Assembly: GCA_900545535.1 (NCBI GenBank)
Contig: UQZN01000020.1
Location: forward strand, 1 to 46,523
DNA from: an uncultured Phascolarctobacterium sp.
GTDB lineage: Bacteria; Bacillota; Negativicutes; Acidaminococcales; Acidaminococcaceae
DNA: 46,523 nt
Direction of reading: 5' to 3'
The translations under genes were made by a program, and so were the position numbers. Of the stretch, positions 24,802-34,211 are shown piece by piece. The first letter of the stretch is position 1; each line of letters opens with the position of its first letter. Under the pieces are notes generated by a model that saw only the letters and a list, made by a program, of their open reading frames with translations, was not told the origin of the DNA and made no database searches.

Positions 24802-25710
24802 GTGTATCTTAAGGAGGTCCTTTTTATTTTAGAACTAAAAAAGATAACACTGGCTGACAGGCCTTTGTTTGAAAGTTATTTATCACGTCCTGACCAGCGT
24901 GGTTCGGAGTGTGCATTTACTAATTTATTTGTGTGGCAGGATTGCTATGGCATTTACTGGACGATAGTACATGATTTTCTGGTGATCAAGGTTAAACGTA
25001 ATGAAGTTGACTTCTTTTTACAGCCATTTGGCGGCAAGGATGAAGATCTGCCGAAAGTATTTGCGGCGATCAAAGAATATCATGAAGGCAAGCCGTTTGA
25101 GATCCATGGTATTTATGAAGCCGGCAAAGAACGTCTGTTAAAGGCTTTTCCGGAGATGGAGTTTGTTGAAGACCGTGATAACTGGGACTATGTTTATTTA
25201 CGTGAAAAACTGGCTAATCTGTCGGGGCGTAAATATCATGGCAAGAAGAATCACTATAATGCTTTTAAAAAAGAGTATCCTGATTATGTTTATGAACCGA
25301 TCGGGCCGGATAATTATGAAGAGTGTAAAGCGTTTGGCGATGAGTGGTGCGAAAAGCGTGTCGGTGAAGACGAGAGTCTGCGCTGTGAGCAATGCGCTAT
25401 CCATGAAGCGCTTGACAATTTTGAAGCGCTGGGACTGCGTGGCGGCGCTATTCGTATTGACGGGAAAATCGAAGCTTTCAGCTTCGGTAAAAAAATCAAT
25501 GATGATACAGCTGTTTTGCATGTTGAAAAAGCAAATCCTGAAATTCGCGGTATCTATGCGGCGATCAATAAAGAATTTGCCGAACATGCCTGGGGCGACG
25601 TAGTTTATTTAAACAGAGAAGAGGATATGGGGCATGAAGGCCTGCGTACTGCGAAGGAATCTTATCATCCGGAATTTATGATCAAAAAATATTCGGCTGT
25701 TTTTAAATAG
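24802..25710 (+). CDS. DUF2156 domain protein (phosphatidylglycerol lysyltransferase C-terminal-like)
   Basis: A protein of up to 302 residues with the double acetyltransferase-like fold of DUF2156: CAFTNLFVWQ, YHGKKNHYNAFKKEYPDY, GGAIRIDGKIEAFSFG, HVEKANPEIRGIYAAINKEFAE and NREEDMGHEGLRTAK. Relatives transfer aminoacyl groups from tRNA, but this one lacks the membrane half of MprF and its substrate is unknown. The start is uncertain. GTG 24802 has only AGG upstream, while AAGGAGG at 24811-24817 lies 8 bases before an in-frame ATT at 24826. If ATT is used the protein has 294 residues. It is co-transcribed with the next acetyltransferase gene. Confidence 0.78.
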   Translation: MYLKEVLFILELKKITLADRPLFESYLSRPDQRGSECAFTNLFVWQDCYGIYWTIVHDFLVIKVKRNEVDFFLQPFGGKDEDLPKVFAAIKEYHEGKPFEIHGIYEAGKERLLKAFPEMEFVEDRDNWDYVYLREKLANLSGRKYHGKKNHYNAFKKEYPDYVYEPIGPDNYEECKAFGDEWCEKRVGEDESLRCEQCAIHEALDNFEALGLRGGAIRIDGKIEAFSFGKKINDDTAVLHVEKANPEIRGIYAAINKEFAEHAWGDVVYLNREEDMGHEGLRTAKESYHPEFMIKKYSAVFK

Positions 25711-25719
25711 AGGTACAGT

Positions 25720-26907
25720 ATGGATTTTCGTATCATTAATGACGAAACTTTACCTAAAATAATGGAATTATGGGATTATTGCTTTGAAAAAAACGATACT
25801 CCTTTTTTTAAGTGGTATTTTGATGAATACTGCTTAAAAGAGAATATGATACTGGGCGGGTTTGATGAAGCTGACGGCAGTTTGATGAATATGCTGCACT
25901 TGAATCCTTATACCATCAATTTACGCGGTCAGGAATTGCAAGTGCCGTATATTGTTGGTGTGGCAACAGCGCCGGAATACAGGGGCAGACATTTGTTCGG
26001 GCCGCTTCTTGATACTGCTTTTGCAGTTTTGCGGGCTCAGAAACAGGCGTTTGTTTTGCTGATGCCGATCAGTGCCGGGATCTATCGTCCTTATCAGTTT
26101 GATTACTGCTATTACAGGCATCGTTACGAGATGCCTTTAGCTGTGCTTCCTAAGGCCGGCAGTGCTTCTGCTGATATTACTCTGCAGCGGGCAGGGTTAG
26201 AGCAGGAGGCAGAGGCTTTTGCCAAAGTATATGCTGCTGTAACTGCTGCTTATCATGGCGCGGTCAAGCGGAATGATAAAAACTGGCGGAATTTACTGTC
26301 AGTCCATCAGGGAGAGCAGGTCAAAGCCGTGCTTGCCAAACGGGGCGGGCAGGTTTTAGGATATATGCTTTACAGCATTGCCGATAGAACTTTTACAGTG
26401 CAGGAGCTGCTGGCAGAAGAAACAGCTGCGCGGGATGCTTTGCTGCGTTTTGCCAGAGGGCATGTAACAGAAGCTGAAAAGTTCAGCTGGCTGGCAGAAG
26501 CATGGGATAAAATGTACCTGCATTTACAGGATCAGAATTATGCCGGCAGCTTGCAGCCGTTTATGATGGCGCGCTGCATTAATGTGCGTCAGGCACTCGT
26601 GCAGCTGACTAATATTGCCGCAGATATACAGGGCGCAGTTTCGCTGCTGATCACTGACAAAACTTTGCCTCTTAATAACGGTTTGCTGAAGCTGGAAGTT
26701 AATGATGGTCAGGTCGATGTTAAGAGCACGGTGGATATGCAGGATATAGAAATGGATGTAGCAGCCTTTACGCAGTTATATTTTGGTCAGTTCTCCGTAC
26801 AGGAGCTGGCGGCTGAAAACAGGCTGAAGATACATAATGAGGAAGCAGCGTTATTGTTGGACAGACTGTTTCCCAAGTGTCATAATTATATTAACGAGTA
26901 TTTTTAA
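25720..26907 (+). CDS. GNAT family acetyltransferase, Eis-like
   Basis: A protein of 395 residues. The N-terminal GNAT domain has the acetyl-CoA loop VGVATAPEYRGRHLFGPLL near residue 80 and LLMPISAGIYRPYQFDYCY. A second GNAT-like part and a C-terminal sterol-carrier-like domain (about 290-395) give the three-part Eis architecture. Eis proteins acetylate amines such as aminoglycosides or lysines; the substrate here is unknown. It starts 9 bases after the DUF2156 gene with a weak site (AGAGG), so it is probably coupled to it. Confidence 0.75.
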   Translation: MDFRIINDETLPKIMELWDYCFEKNDTPFFKWYFDEYCLKENMILGGFDEADGSLMNMLHLNPYTINLRGQELQVPYIVGVATAPEYRGRHLFGPLLDTAFAVLRAQKQAFVLLMPISAGIYRPYQFDYCYYRHRYEMPLAVLPKAGSASADITLQRAGLEQEAEAFAKVYAAVTAAYHGAVKRNDKNWRNLLSVHQGEQVKAVLAKRGGQVLGYMLYSIADRTFTVQELLAEETAARDALLRFARGHVTEAEKFSWLAEAWDKMYLHLQDQNYAGSLQPFMMARCINVRQALVQLTNIAADIQGAVSLLITDKTLPLNNGLLKLEVNDGQVDVKSTVDMQDIEMDVAAFTQLYFGQFSVQELAAENRLKIHNEEAALLLDRLFPKCHNYINEYF

Positions 26908-26934
26908 CCGCATCTTATTTTGGAGGCTGAGTTT

Positions 26935-29900
26935 ATGAGTACAATCAGACGTATTTTTGTGGAGAAGAAAGATGCCTTTGCTGTTGAAGCTCACGGGTTA
27001 TTATCCGATCTGCGCAACAACCTGGGCATGAAAAATCTGACTGGTATCAGAATTTTAAATCGTTATGACGTGATGGGCGTCAGCGATGAAGAATTTGCGG
27101 CCGCCAGAAAAATAGTGCTGTCGGAACCACCGGTCGATACCGTTACCGACGAAGTTTTTGAAGTGCCTGCAGGTTGCTGTGCTTTTGCTGTAGAATATCT
27201 TCCTGGACAATATGACCAAAGGGAGGATTTTGCCGAACAGGCTATTCAGCTGATCACGCAAAAAGAACGTCCGATGGTAGCTTCGGCCAAAATTTATATT
27301 TTGGAAGGTACTTTGACGGAAGCAGAACTTACTAAAATCAAAAGCTACTGCATCAATCCTGTTGAAGCCAGAGAAGCAGAATGGGAGAAACCAGCAACTT
27401 TGATCGCGACCTGCGAGGAACCTGCCAGGATCAAGTCGGTTGGCGGCTTTTTGACAAAGAGCAGGGCGGAAATGGAAGCACTGCGTCAGGAAATGGGACT
27501 GGCAATGAGCCTGGAAGATCTGCTGTGGTGTCAGCAATATTTTAACGAAGAACACCGTGAGCCCACTATTACCGAAATAAAAGTACTGGATACTTATTGG
27601 TCTGATCATTGCCGCCATACTACTTTTATGACGCAGATCGAAGACGTTGAGATCGAGACAGGTGAGTATAACAAGCCTGTTCAGGAAGCTTTCGATAAAT
27701 ATATGGCTACCCGTGACGCCGTTTACGGTGAAGACACTGAGCGTCCTGTGACCTTGATGGATATTGCAGTCATTGGTATGAAAAAACTGCGTTCGGAAGG
27801 CAAGCTTGATGATCTGGATGTTTCTGAAGAGATCAATGCCTGCTCGATCGTTGTTCCTGTGGAAATTGATGGTAAAACAGAAGAATGGCTGGTTATGTTT
27901 AAGAACGAAACGCACAACCATCCTACGGAAATCGAACCCTTCGGCGGGGCTGCGACCTGTTTAGGCGGCGCGATCCGCGACCCGCTTTCCGGGCGCTCGT
28001 ATGTTTATCAGGCTATGCGCGTTACCGGTGCGGCTGATCCGCGTGTGCCGATTGAAGCAACCCTGCCCGGTAAATTACCGCAGCGTAAAATAACTGTTGG
28101 TGCTGCTGCCGGTTACAGCTCTTACGGCAATCAGATCGGCCTGGCAACTGGTCACGTCCAGGAATATTATCATGATAAATTTGTTGCCAAACGCATGGAG
28201 ATCGGTGCTGTCATCGGTGCTGCTCCCCGTGATACCGTGCGCCGTGAACGCCCTTCTGCCGGAGACCTGATCGTTTTACTGGGCGGCCGTACCGGACGTG
28301 ATGGCTGCGGCGGCGCAACCGGTTCGTCTAAAGAGCATACGGTAGATTCGCTGCTTTCCTGCGGTGCGGAAGTCCAAAAAGGAAATCCGCCGACAGAACG
28401 CAAGATCCAGCGTTTGTTCCGTAACCCTGCTGTTACAGCGATGATCAAACGCTGTAATGACTTCGGCGCCGGCGGTGTTTCCGTTGCTATCGGCGAGCTG
28501 ACTGACGGCCTGGTCGTCAATCTTGATAAAGTTCCTAAAAAATATGAGGGGCTGGACGGTACGGAACTGGCGATTTCTGAATCTCAGGAACGTATGGCAG
28601 TCGTAATTGAGGCCAAAGACCTTGATGCCTTTATAAAACATGCTGATGAAGAAAACCTGGAAGCTACTGTTGTAGCCGAGGTTTCTGATAATCCGCGTCT
28701 TGTTATGTACTGGCGCGGAGAGAAAATCGTTGATCTGGCCCGTGCTTTCCTCGATACTAATGGGGTAGCGCAGCACACGAATATCGTAGTCAAAGCTGCA
28801 GTGGGCGAAAATGCTTTCGATAAAGTTCCCGAATGTGTTGCTAAAGCCGCTTCTTTGGAAGAGGCCTGGCTGGGCAATTTGAACCGTTTGAACGTTTGCA
28901 GCCAGAAAGGCCTTTCGGAACGTTTTGACAGTACGATCGGCCGCGGTACAGTTTTGATGCCGTTCGGCGGTAAAACACAATTTACTCCGAGCGAAGGTAT
29001 GGTCTGCCGTCTGCCGGTGCTTCATGGTACGACTACTGCCGCTTCGGTCATGGCCTGCGGCTATCATCCCGAGGTTGCCTGCTGGAGTCCGTTCCACGGC
29101 GCGATGTATGCGGTAGTTGAGTCTGTGGTCCGTGCAGTATGCCTGGGGGCTGATCCTGATAAACTGCGCCTGACTTTACAGGAATACTTCCCTAAGCTGA
29201 ATAATACTGAATTTTGGGGCCAGCCGTTCAGTGCGCTTCTTGGCGCTTTTACAGCTTTAGACGCACTTGATTTACCCGCTATCGGCGGTAAAGACAGTAT
29301 GTCCGGTACTTTTATGGATAAAACGGTACCGCCGACACTGGTTTCTTTCGCTGTTGACGTTATCAACGGGGATCAGGCTGTTTCCGCAGAATTTAAAGCG
29401 GCCGGACATAAAGTTGTCTTTTTATCCTGCCCGCGTGATAACGCTGAGGTTCTGGATTTTGCGGCGCTGCGCAAAAATATGCGTGCCGTACATCAAGCGA
29501 TCCTGGCAGGGAAGGTGCTTGCCGCCGCTGCCGTCAAAGAAGGCGGTATTGCCGCTGCCGTTACTACTATGTGTCTTGGCAATCAGCTGGGCTTTGAATT
29601 TATTAAACCGTTCCAGGATACAGAGCGTTTGTTTACTTTGCAGCCAGGCGGCATGGTGCTGGAACTGGCTGGCGAAACCAGTATCGAAGAATTGTTCGAC
29701 GGCCTGGATTGCATGCTTTTGGGTCATCTTACAACAGAACAGTCCATTTGCATCAACGATACAGCTGTTAAGCTTACTGCAGCCCGGGAAGCATATCTGG
29801 AGCCGCTGCAGGAGATTTTCCCCTATAAAATCGCAGAAAAAGCCCAGGGCGAATTAAATCAGCCTTTATATAAAGCTGAATTGCCGCTGACAGCTCCTGT

Positions 29901-30708
29901 GACCTTAGCCAGACCTCGGGTCTTTATTCCGGTATTCCCGGGGCAGAACTGCGAATATGACAGTGCCAGAGCTTTTGAAGAAGCCGGTGCAGTGGCTGAC
30001 GTCTTTATCATTCGTAACCTTACTGCTCAGGCCATTGATGAATCGGTAGAAAAAATGGTCAGCATGATCAAAAATTCGCAGATCGTGATGCTGCCGGGCG
30101 GATTCAGCGCCGGTGACGAGCCTGACGGCAGCGGTAAATTCATCGCTACCATGTTCCGCAATCCGAGGATCAAAGAAGCGGTAACGGAATTCCTCAACGA
30201 ACGTGACGGCTTGATGCTTGGCATCTGCAATGGTTTCCAGGCACTGGTAAAATTAGGTCTGGTACCTTATGGTGAAATCAGGGATATGGAAGCTGATTCG
30301 CCGACTCTGACCTTCAATAATATCGGCCGCCATGTATCGCAGATCGTCGATACCCGTATCGTTTCCAACAAATCTCCGTGGCTGAGCGAAGTAGAGCCCG
30401 GTGAGATTCACGCAGTAGCAGTATCGCACGGCGAAGGCCGTTTCTATGCTCCTGAAGCTGTGATCAAAGAGCTGTTCAAAAACGGCCAGGTAGCAACGCA
30501 GTATGTCGATCCGCAGGGCCTGCCGACGATGGAAATGCCTTATAATCCCAATGGTTCACTTTATGCGATCGAGGGCATTACCAGCCCTGATGGACGCATT
30601 TTTGGTAAAATGTGTCACAGTGAACGTTTTGTAGACGGGTTATACCGCAATATTACCGGTAATAAAGATCAGAAAATCTTTGTTTCCGGTGTCAATTACT
30701 TCAAATAA
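26935..30708 (+). CDS. purL: Phosphoribosylformylglycinamidine synthase, single-chain
   Basis: A protein of 1,257 residues: the single-polypeptide FGAM synthase, which combines the PurS-like, PurL and PurQ parts. The synthase domain contains YWSDHCRHTTF, FKNETHNHPTEIEPFGGAATC, GGRTGRDGCGGATGSS and GGKDSMSGTF. The C-terminal glutaminase contains LPGGFSAGDEPDGSGKF, the nucleophile C1098 in LGICNGFQAL, and the catalytic region VSHGEGRF. It converts FGAR to FGAM with glutamine and ATP, the fourth step of purine synthesis. GGAGG lies 8 bases before ATG 26935. No other pur genes are in the window. Confidence 0.94.
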   Translation: MSTIRRIFVEKKDAFAVEAHGLLSDLRNNLGMKNLTGIRILNRYDVMGVSDEEFAAARKIVLSEPPVDTVTDEVFEVPAGCCAFAVEYLPGQYDQREDFAEQAIQLITQKERPMVASAKIYILEGTLTEAELTKIKSYCINPVEAREAEWEKPATLIATCEEPARIKSVGGFLTKSRAEMEALRQEMGLAMSLEDLLWCQQYFNEEHREPTITEIKVLDTYWSDHCRHTTFMTQIEDVEIETGEYNKPVQEAFDKYMATRDAVYGEDTERPVTLMDIAVIGMKKLRSEGKLDDLDVSEEINACSIVVPVEIDGKTEEWLVMFKNETHNHPTEIEPFGGAATCLGGAIRDPLSGRSYVYQAMRVTGAADPRVPIEATLPGKLPQRKITVGAAAGYSSYGNQIGLATGHVQEYYHDKFVAKRMEIGAVIGAAPRDTVRRERPSAGDLIVLLGGRTGRDGCGGATGSSKEHTVDSLLSCGAEVQKGNPPTERKIQRLFRNPAVTAMIKRCNDFGAGGVSVAIGELTDGLVVNLDKVPKKYEGLDGTELAISESQERMAVVIEAKDLDAFIKHADEENLEATVVAEVSDNPRLVMYWRGEKIVDLARAFLDTNGVAQHTNIVVKAAVGENAFDKVPECVAKAASLEEAWLGNLNRLNVCSQKGLSERFDSTIGRGTVLMPFGGKTQFTPSEGMVCRLPVLHGTTTAASVMACGYHPEVACWSPFHGAMYAVVESVVRAVCLGADPDKLRLTLQEYFPKLNNTEFWGQPFSALLGAFTALDALDLPAIGGKDSMSGTFMDKTVPPTLVSFAVDVINGDQAVSAEFKAAGHKVVFLSCPRDNAEVLDFAALRKNMRAVHQAILAGKVLAAAAVKEGGIAAAVTTMCLGNQLGFEFIKPFQDTERLFTLQPGGMVLELAGETSIEELFDGLDCMLLGHLTTEQSICINDTAVKLTAAREAYLEPLQEIFPYKIAEKAQGELNQPLYKAELPLTAPVTLARPRVFIPVFPGQNCEYDSARAFEEAGAVADVFIIRNLTAQAIDESVEKMVSMIKNSQIVMLPGGFSAGDEPDGSGKFIATMFRNPRIKEAVTEFLNERDGLMLGICNGFQALVKLGLVPYGEIRDMEADSPTLTFNNIGRHVSQIVDTRIVSNKSPWLSEVEPGEIHAVAVSHGEGRFYAPEAVIKELFKNGQVATQYVDPQGLPTMEMPYNPNGSLYAIEGITSPDGRIFGKMCHSERFVDGLYRNITGNKDQKIFVSGVNYFK

Positions 30709-30715
30709 TAAAATG

Positions 30716-30748
30716 AAAACGCGCATCTGCATTGCAGATGCGCGTTTT
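30716..30748. terminator. Bidirectional intrinsic terminator
   Basis: A perfect 15-base-pair stem (30716-30730 with 30734-30748) has A4 on one side and T4 on the other, so it can end purL on the + strand and the regulator gene on the - strand. Confidence 0.9.
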
Positions 30749-30759
30749 AGTTTATTCAC

Positions 30760-31008
30760 TTACAGCTTAAAAAGCATATCCATCGGACGGTCTTTAACAG
30801 GCTCGATCTTAGCTTTTTTTTCAGGATGGTCGATCAGTTCCAGTTCTTCTGTACGGATCTTACCGCATTTATTTTCAAAATCATCAATGATCCATTTTAA
30901 GATCTGTTCGATCTCTTTGTTGACAGAACGGCCGTTGTGATCAGCAATTACTTTTAATTTTTTCATGATCAGGGGATGGATACGCAGGGTAAAACGGGTT
31001 TGCTCCAT
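30760..31008 (-). CDS. Arc/CopG-type ribbon-helix-helix DNA-binding protein
   Basis: A protein of 82 residues. The N-terminal EQTRFTLRIHPLIMKKLKVI and the following GRSVNKEIEQILKWII give the strand-helix-helix pattern of Arc-like regulators, which bind DNA as dimers through the paired strand. The acidic and basic tail is not recognised. GGAGGAG (31014-31020 on this strand) precedes the ATG ending at 31008; the longer frame from 31038 has no support. There is no toxin gene beside it, so it is probably not an antitoxin. It is the only minus-strand gene of the window. Confidence 0.8.
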   Translation of the reverse strand: MEQTRFTLRIHPLIMKKLKVIADHNGRSVNKEIEQILKWIIDDFENKCGKIRTEELELIDHPEKKAKIEPVKDRPMDMLFKL

Positions 31009-31031
31009 AATTGCTCCTCCTAAAAAATGTG

Positions 31032-31058
31032 ACATCAAAAAAACGTCAATCTAACGTC
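31032..31058 (-). promoter_or_regulatory. Three operator-like repeats in the regulator leader
   Basis: On the + strand ACATC (31032-31036), ACGTC (31043-31047) and ACGTC (31054-31058) repeat with an exact 11-base period, one helical turn. They lie between the -10 box and the ribosome binding site of the regulator gene, a fitting place for autorepression. Confidence 0.45.
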
Positions 31059-31067
31059 GTTGAATTT

Positions 31068-31096
31068 ATTATAAAGAAAATACGATGCTTTGGCAA
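31068..31096 (-). promoter_or_regulatory. Promoter of the ribbon-helix-helix gene
   Basis: On the minus strand: TTGCCA (31096-31091), a 17-base spacer, TATAAT (31073-31068). A near-consensus sigma-A-type site. Confidence 0.82.
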
Positions 31097-31131
31097 GTTG
31101 TCACAAAGATTTTTTAATCTGGGAGTTTGAT

Positions 31132-31151
31132 TTATGATAAAATAATGACAA
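31132..31151 (+). promoter_or_regulatory. Candidate extended -10 promoter of the M16 peptidase gene
   Basis: TATGATAAAAT contains TGn-TAAAAT (-10 at 31138-31143) without a good -35. A 20-base stretch here recurs with one change at 35326-35345, before the sialidase-like gene. Confidence 0.45.
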
Positions 31152-31174
31152 ATGTTAAATATTCGGAGGCAAAA

Positions 31175-34099
31175 ATGAAATTAGACGTAAATAAAGAGTA
31201 CAGCGGCTTTGTTATCAGGCAGGCTGCTTATATCGACGAGATCCAGTCGGAAGCATATGTTATGGAGCACGCTTACAGCGGCGCCAGATTGTTATATTTA
31301 GGGAACGATGATGACAATAAGGTCTTTTCTATCAGCTTCAGGACCCCGCCTTACGACGATACTGGCGTCGCCCATATTCTGGAGCATTCTGTTTTATGCG
31401 GCTCGCGCAAATACCGCTTGAAGGAACCCTTTGTAGAACTGGTCAAAGGGTCGATGAACACCTTTCTCAATGCAATGACTTATCCTGATAAGACGATGTA
31501 CCCGGTAGCCAGCCGCAACGACAAAGATTTTCAGAATCTGATGGATGTGTATCTGGACGCCGTTTTTTATCCGTTGATTTATGAAAATCCTTATACTTTG
31601 CGCCAGGAAGGCTGGCATTATAATATTGAGACACCCGCGGATGCTTTGAGCTATAACGGTGTCGTTTATAATGAAATGAAGGGCGTATTTTCTTCTGCCG
31701 ACGCACTGCTTGACTACGAGGCTATGAAGGCTTTATTTCCTGACACTCCGTATAGCTTTGAATCAGGCGGTCACCCAGACGCTATCCCCGAATTGACGCA
31801 GGAAGCTTTCGAGCATTTCCACACCACTTATTACAGCCCTGAAAATTCCTTTATTTATTTGTATGGCGATATGGATATCGAGGCAACGCTGCAATATCTG
31901 AATGACGAATATCTAAGCAGTTTTAAACGTACCGGCGCAGTTGATTCAGCGATCCCGATGCAGGCGGCTTTCGCAAGAACGCAGGAAGTTCTTGGTACTT
32001 ATCCGGTCGGTGCTGACGAAGCTACCGAGGCTAAAACCTATCACGAGCTGCATATCGTTACTGGTGACGCCCGTGATGTCAAGACCTCAATGGCATTAAG
32101 AGTGTTGGAAAGCGTGCTGCTGGAAGGCAATTCGGCGCCGCTGCGGCTGGCGTTATTGCAGTCCGGCGTTGCCAAGGACATCAGCGGTTCTTATGCCGGC
32201 AGTTACCGCCAGCCGGTATTTTCGATCAAAGCCGCTGGTTCCGGACCGGAGCAGCGTGATAAATTTATCAGTGTTATTTACCACACGCTGCAGCAGTTGA
32301 CGATCAACGGTATTGATAAAGAGCTGTTAGAGGCGCATCTCAATTATTTGGAATTTAAACTGCGTGAAGCTGATTTCGGCGCTTATCCCAAAGGCCTGAT
32401 CTATGGTATCAGCGTTATGGATTCCTGGCTCTATGACGGCGACCCTCTGGCAGGACTGCGCTATACTGAGGCGCTGCAGCAGCTGCGGGAAGGTATCAAG
32501 ACCCGTTACTACGAGCAGCTGATCGAAAATTATCTGCTTGATAATACCCATAAAGTCATCGTTACGCTGAATCCTGAGCAGGGCAAAGAGGAGCGGGAGC
32601 AGGCAGTACTGGCAGAAAAGATGGCAACTATTAAAGCATCGATGGATGCTGAAACTATCGCCAAAAATATCGAGCTGTGCAGTGAACTGCACAGACGCCA
32701 GGCGGCAGTAGATAGTGCTGAAGCTCTGGAAACGATCCCGCTGCTGGAACGCAGTGACATCAGACGTGAAGTAGAAATTACGGAAACTGTTGTGAAAGAG
32801 CTGGGGACAAATGAAATTTTATATGTACCGGCTTTTACCAATAAAATAGCGTATCTGAACTGGTATTTTGACCTGACCGGGATCGATAAAGATTTGCTGC
32901 CTTACTGCTATCTGCTCAGCGATGTACTGGGCAAATTCAATACTGATAAATATACTTATCAGGAGCTGGCAACGGCCTCTAATAAATATACCGGCGGCGT
33001 TTCCTTCCAGGTACATGCCTATTCGGCTGCCAACGACGCTAACGATTATACAGTCAAGTTTACCGTTCAGGCGAAGGCACTGACAGCGAATCTGGAGAAA
33101 TTATTCGATATCCTGCAGGCCGTTGCGCTTGGCAGTAAAATCGACGACGTTAAACGTCTGCAGGAAATATTAGACGAAGTAAAAACAGATTGGGACAGCA
33201 GCTTCTTCTCGCGTGGACAGACTGTAGCCTGCACCCGTCTGGCCTCATATTTTTCAGCAGCTGCCCGCGTCAATGAGCAGGATCAATTCAGTTATTACGA
33301 ATTTTTAAAAGACCTGTCCGCAGATTTTGCCGGCAGGGCAGAGGATACCTTAGCTAAATTACGTCAGCTGCTGGGGATCTTCTTTGAAAGCAGTAAATAC
33401 CTTCTGGCTTATTCCTGTGAAGAAAGCGAACGGATGCTGGTTTTGCAGCAGGCACTGAATTTTGCCGCCGCCCTGCCGCAGTCTGCTGTTGCCGGTAAAG
33501 CGCCGCAGCTGTTAGCGGCTCCCGGAGCAAACGAAGGTATCATGACGCCTGGTAAAGTGCAGTACGTTGCCGCCGGCGGTGATTTCCGCAAATTCGGCCA
33601 TCACTTTCACGGCTCGATGAAGGTACTGGAAACGATCCTGCGTTACGAATACCTGTGGACGAAGATCAGAGTGCAGGGCGGGGCCTATGGCGCTACAGCG
33701 CGCTTTGACCGCAACGGCACCATGTTCTTTGCTTCCTATCGTGACCCGAAACTGCAAGAATCACTGCAGGCCTATTATGATCTGCCGTCCTGGCTCGAAA
33801 AGCTGGAGCTTTCGGAACGTGAGCTGACCAAATATATCATCGGTACGATCAGCGGGCTGGATACGCCGCTGACGAACTCCATGCGCCTGGAGCAGGCCGG
33901 GGTCTACCATCTGAAGCAGGTCGATACGGCAATGAGGCAGCAAATGCGCAGCGAGATCCTTGATTTGACGAATGCCGATCTGCAGAAACTGGCGCCCGTC
34001 ATCAAAGATACCTTAAGTGAAGGTTACTTGTGCGTAGTCGGCAGCAGTCAAAGTATCGAAGCAAACAAAAATATCTTTACTGCGACCATCCATATCTGA
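31175..34099 (+). CDS. M16C insulinase-family zinc metallopeptidase (presequence protease type)
   Basis: A protein of 974 residues, the length of PreP/Cym1/HypA peptidases. The inverted zinc motif HxxEH is at H67, E70, H71 in GVAHILEHSVLCGS, followed by GSMNTFLNAMTYPDKTMYPV and GVVYNEMKGVFSS, which holds the third ligand Glu. The C-terminal half is the inactive paired domain, with RVQGGAYGA. These enzymes degrade unfolded peptides in a closed chamber. There is no signal peptide, so it is cytoplasmic. CGGAGG lies 5 bases before ATG 31175. It is divergent from the regulator gene and the two share a 166-base spacer. Confidence 0.9.
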   Translation: MKLDVNKEYSGFVIRQAAYIDEIQSEAYVMEHAYSGARLLYLGNDDDNKVFSISFRTPPYDDTGVAHILEHSVLCGSRKYRLKEPFVELVKGSMNTFLNAMTYPDKTMYPVASRNDKDFQNLMDVYLDAVFYPLIYENPYTLRQEGWHYNIETPADALSYNGVVYNEMKGVFSSADALLDYEAMKALFPDTPYSFESGGHPDAIPELTQEAFEHFHTTYYSPENSFIYLYGDMDIEATLQYLNDEYLSSFKRTGAVDSAIPMQAAFARTQEVLGTYPVGADEATEAKTYHELHIVTGDARDVKTSMALRVLESVLLEGNSAPLRLALLQSGVAKDISGSYAGSYRQPVFSIKAAGSGPEQRDKFISVIYHTLQQLTINGIDKELLEAHLNYLEFKLREADFGAYPKGLIYGISVMDSWLYDGDPLAGLRYTEALQQLREGIKTRYYEQLIENYLLDNTHKVIVTLNPEQGKEEREQAVLAEKMATIKASMDAETIAKNIELCSELHRRQAAVDSAEALETIPLLERSDIRREVEITETVVKELGTNEILYVPAFTNKIAYLNWYFDLTGIDKDLLPYCYLLSDVLGKFNTDKYTYQELATASNKYTGGVSFQVHAYSAANDANDYTVKFTVQAKALTANLEKLFDILQAVALGSKIDDVKRLQEILDEVKTDWDSSFFSRGQTVACTRLASYFSAAARVNEQDQFSYYEFLKDLSADFAGRAEDTLAKLRQLLGIFFESSKYLLAYSCEESERMLVLQQALNFAAALPQSAVAGKAPQLLAAPGANEGIMTPGKVQYVAAGGDFRKFGHHFHGSMKVLETILRYEYLWTKIRVQGGAYGATARFDRNGTMFFASYRDPKLQESLQAYYDLPSWLEKLELSERELTKYIIGTISGLDTPLTNSMRLEQAGVYHLKQVDTAMRQQMRSEILDLTNADLQKLAPVIKDTLSEGYLCVVGSSQSIEANKNIFTATIHI

Positions 34100-34116
34100 T
34101 AACCTGCTAAAAATTT

Positions 34117-34164
34117 TAAGTCGAACAGAAATCATCGTGTTTTTGTTCGACTTATATTTATTTT
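34117..34164 (+). terminator. Intrinsic terminator after the M16 peptidase gene
   Basis: A 15-base-pair stem with one G-T pair (34117-34131 with 34140-34154), 8-base loop, then TATTTATTTTT. Confidence 0.72.
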
Positions 34165-34211
34165 TGTGCTATATTTATGGTATCAAGAAAGTGAGAGATG
34201 GGGGCATAAAC

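Noticed and set aside
27055..27921. A 288-codon minus-strand frame inside purL
   Set aside because: It is antisense to a highly conserved enzyme, has no ribosome binding site, and shows no domain pattern.
30760..31008. Antitoxin of a type II toxin-antitoxin pair
   Set aside because: The fold would fit, but no small toxin frame is adjacent on the minus strand, and a terminator follows the gene directly.
34137..34211. N-terminal extension of the aldo/keto reductase with a hydrophobic segment
   Set aside because: The extension is encoded by the arm of the preceding terminator; the family N-terminus begins at ATG 34212.
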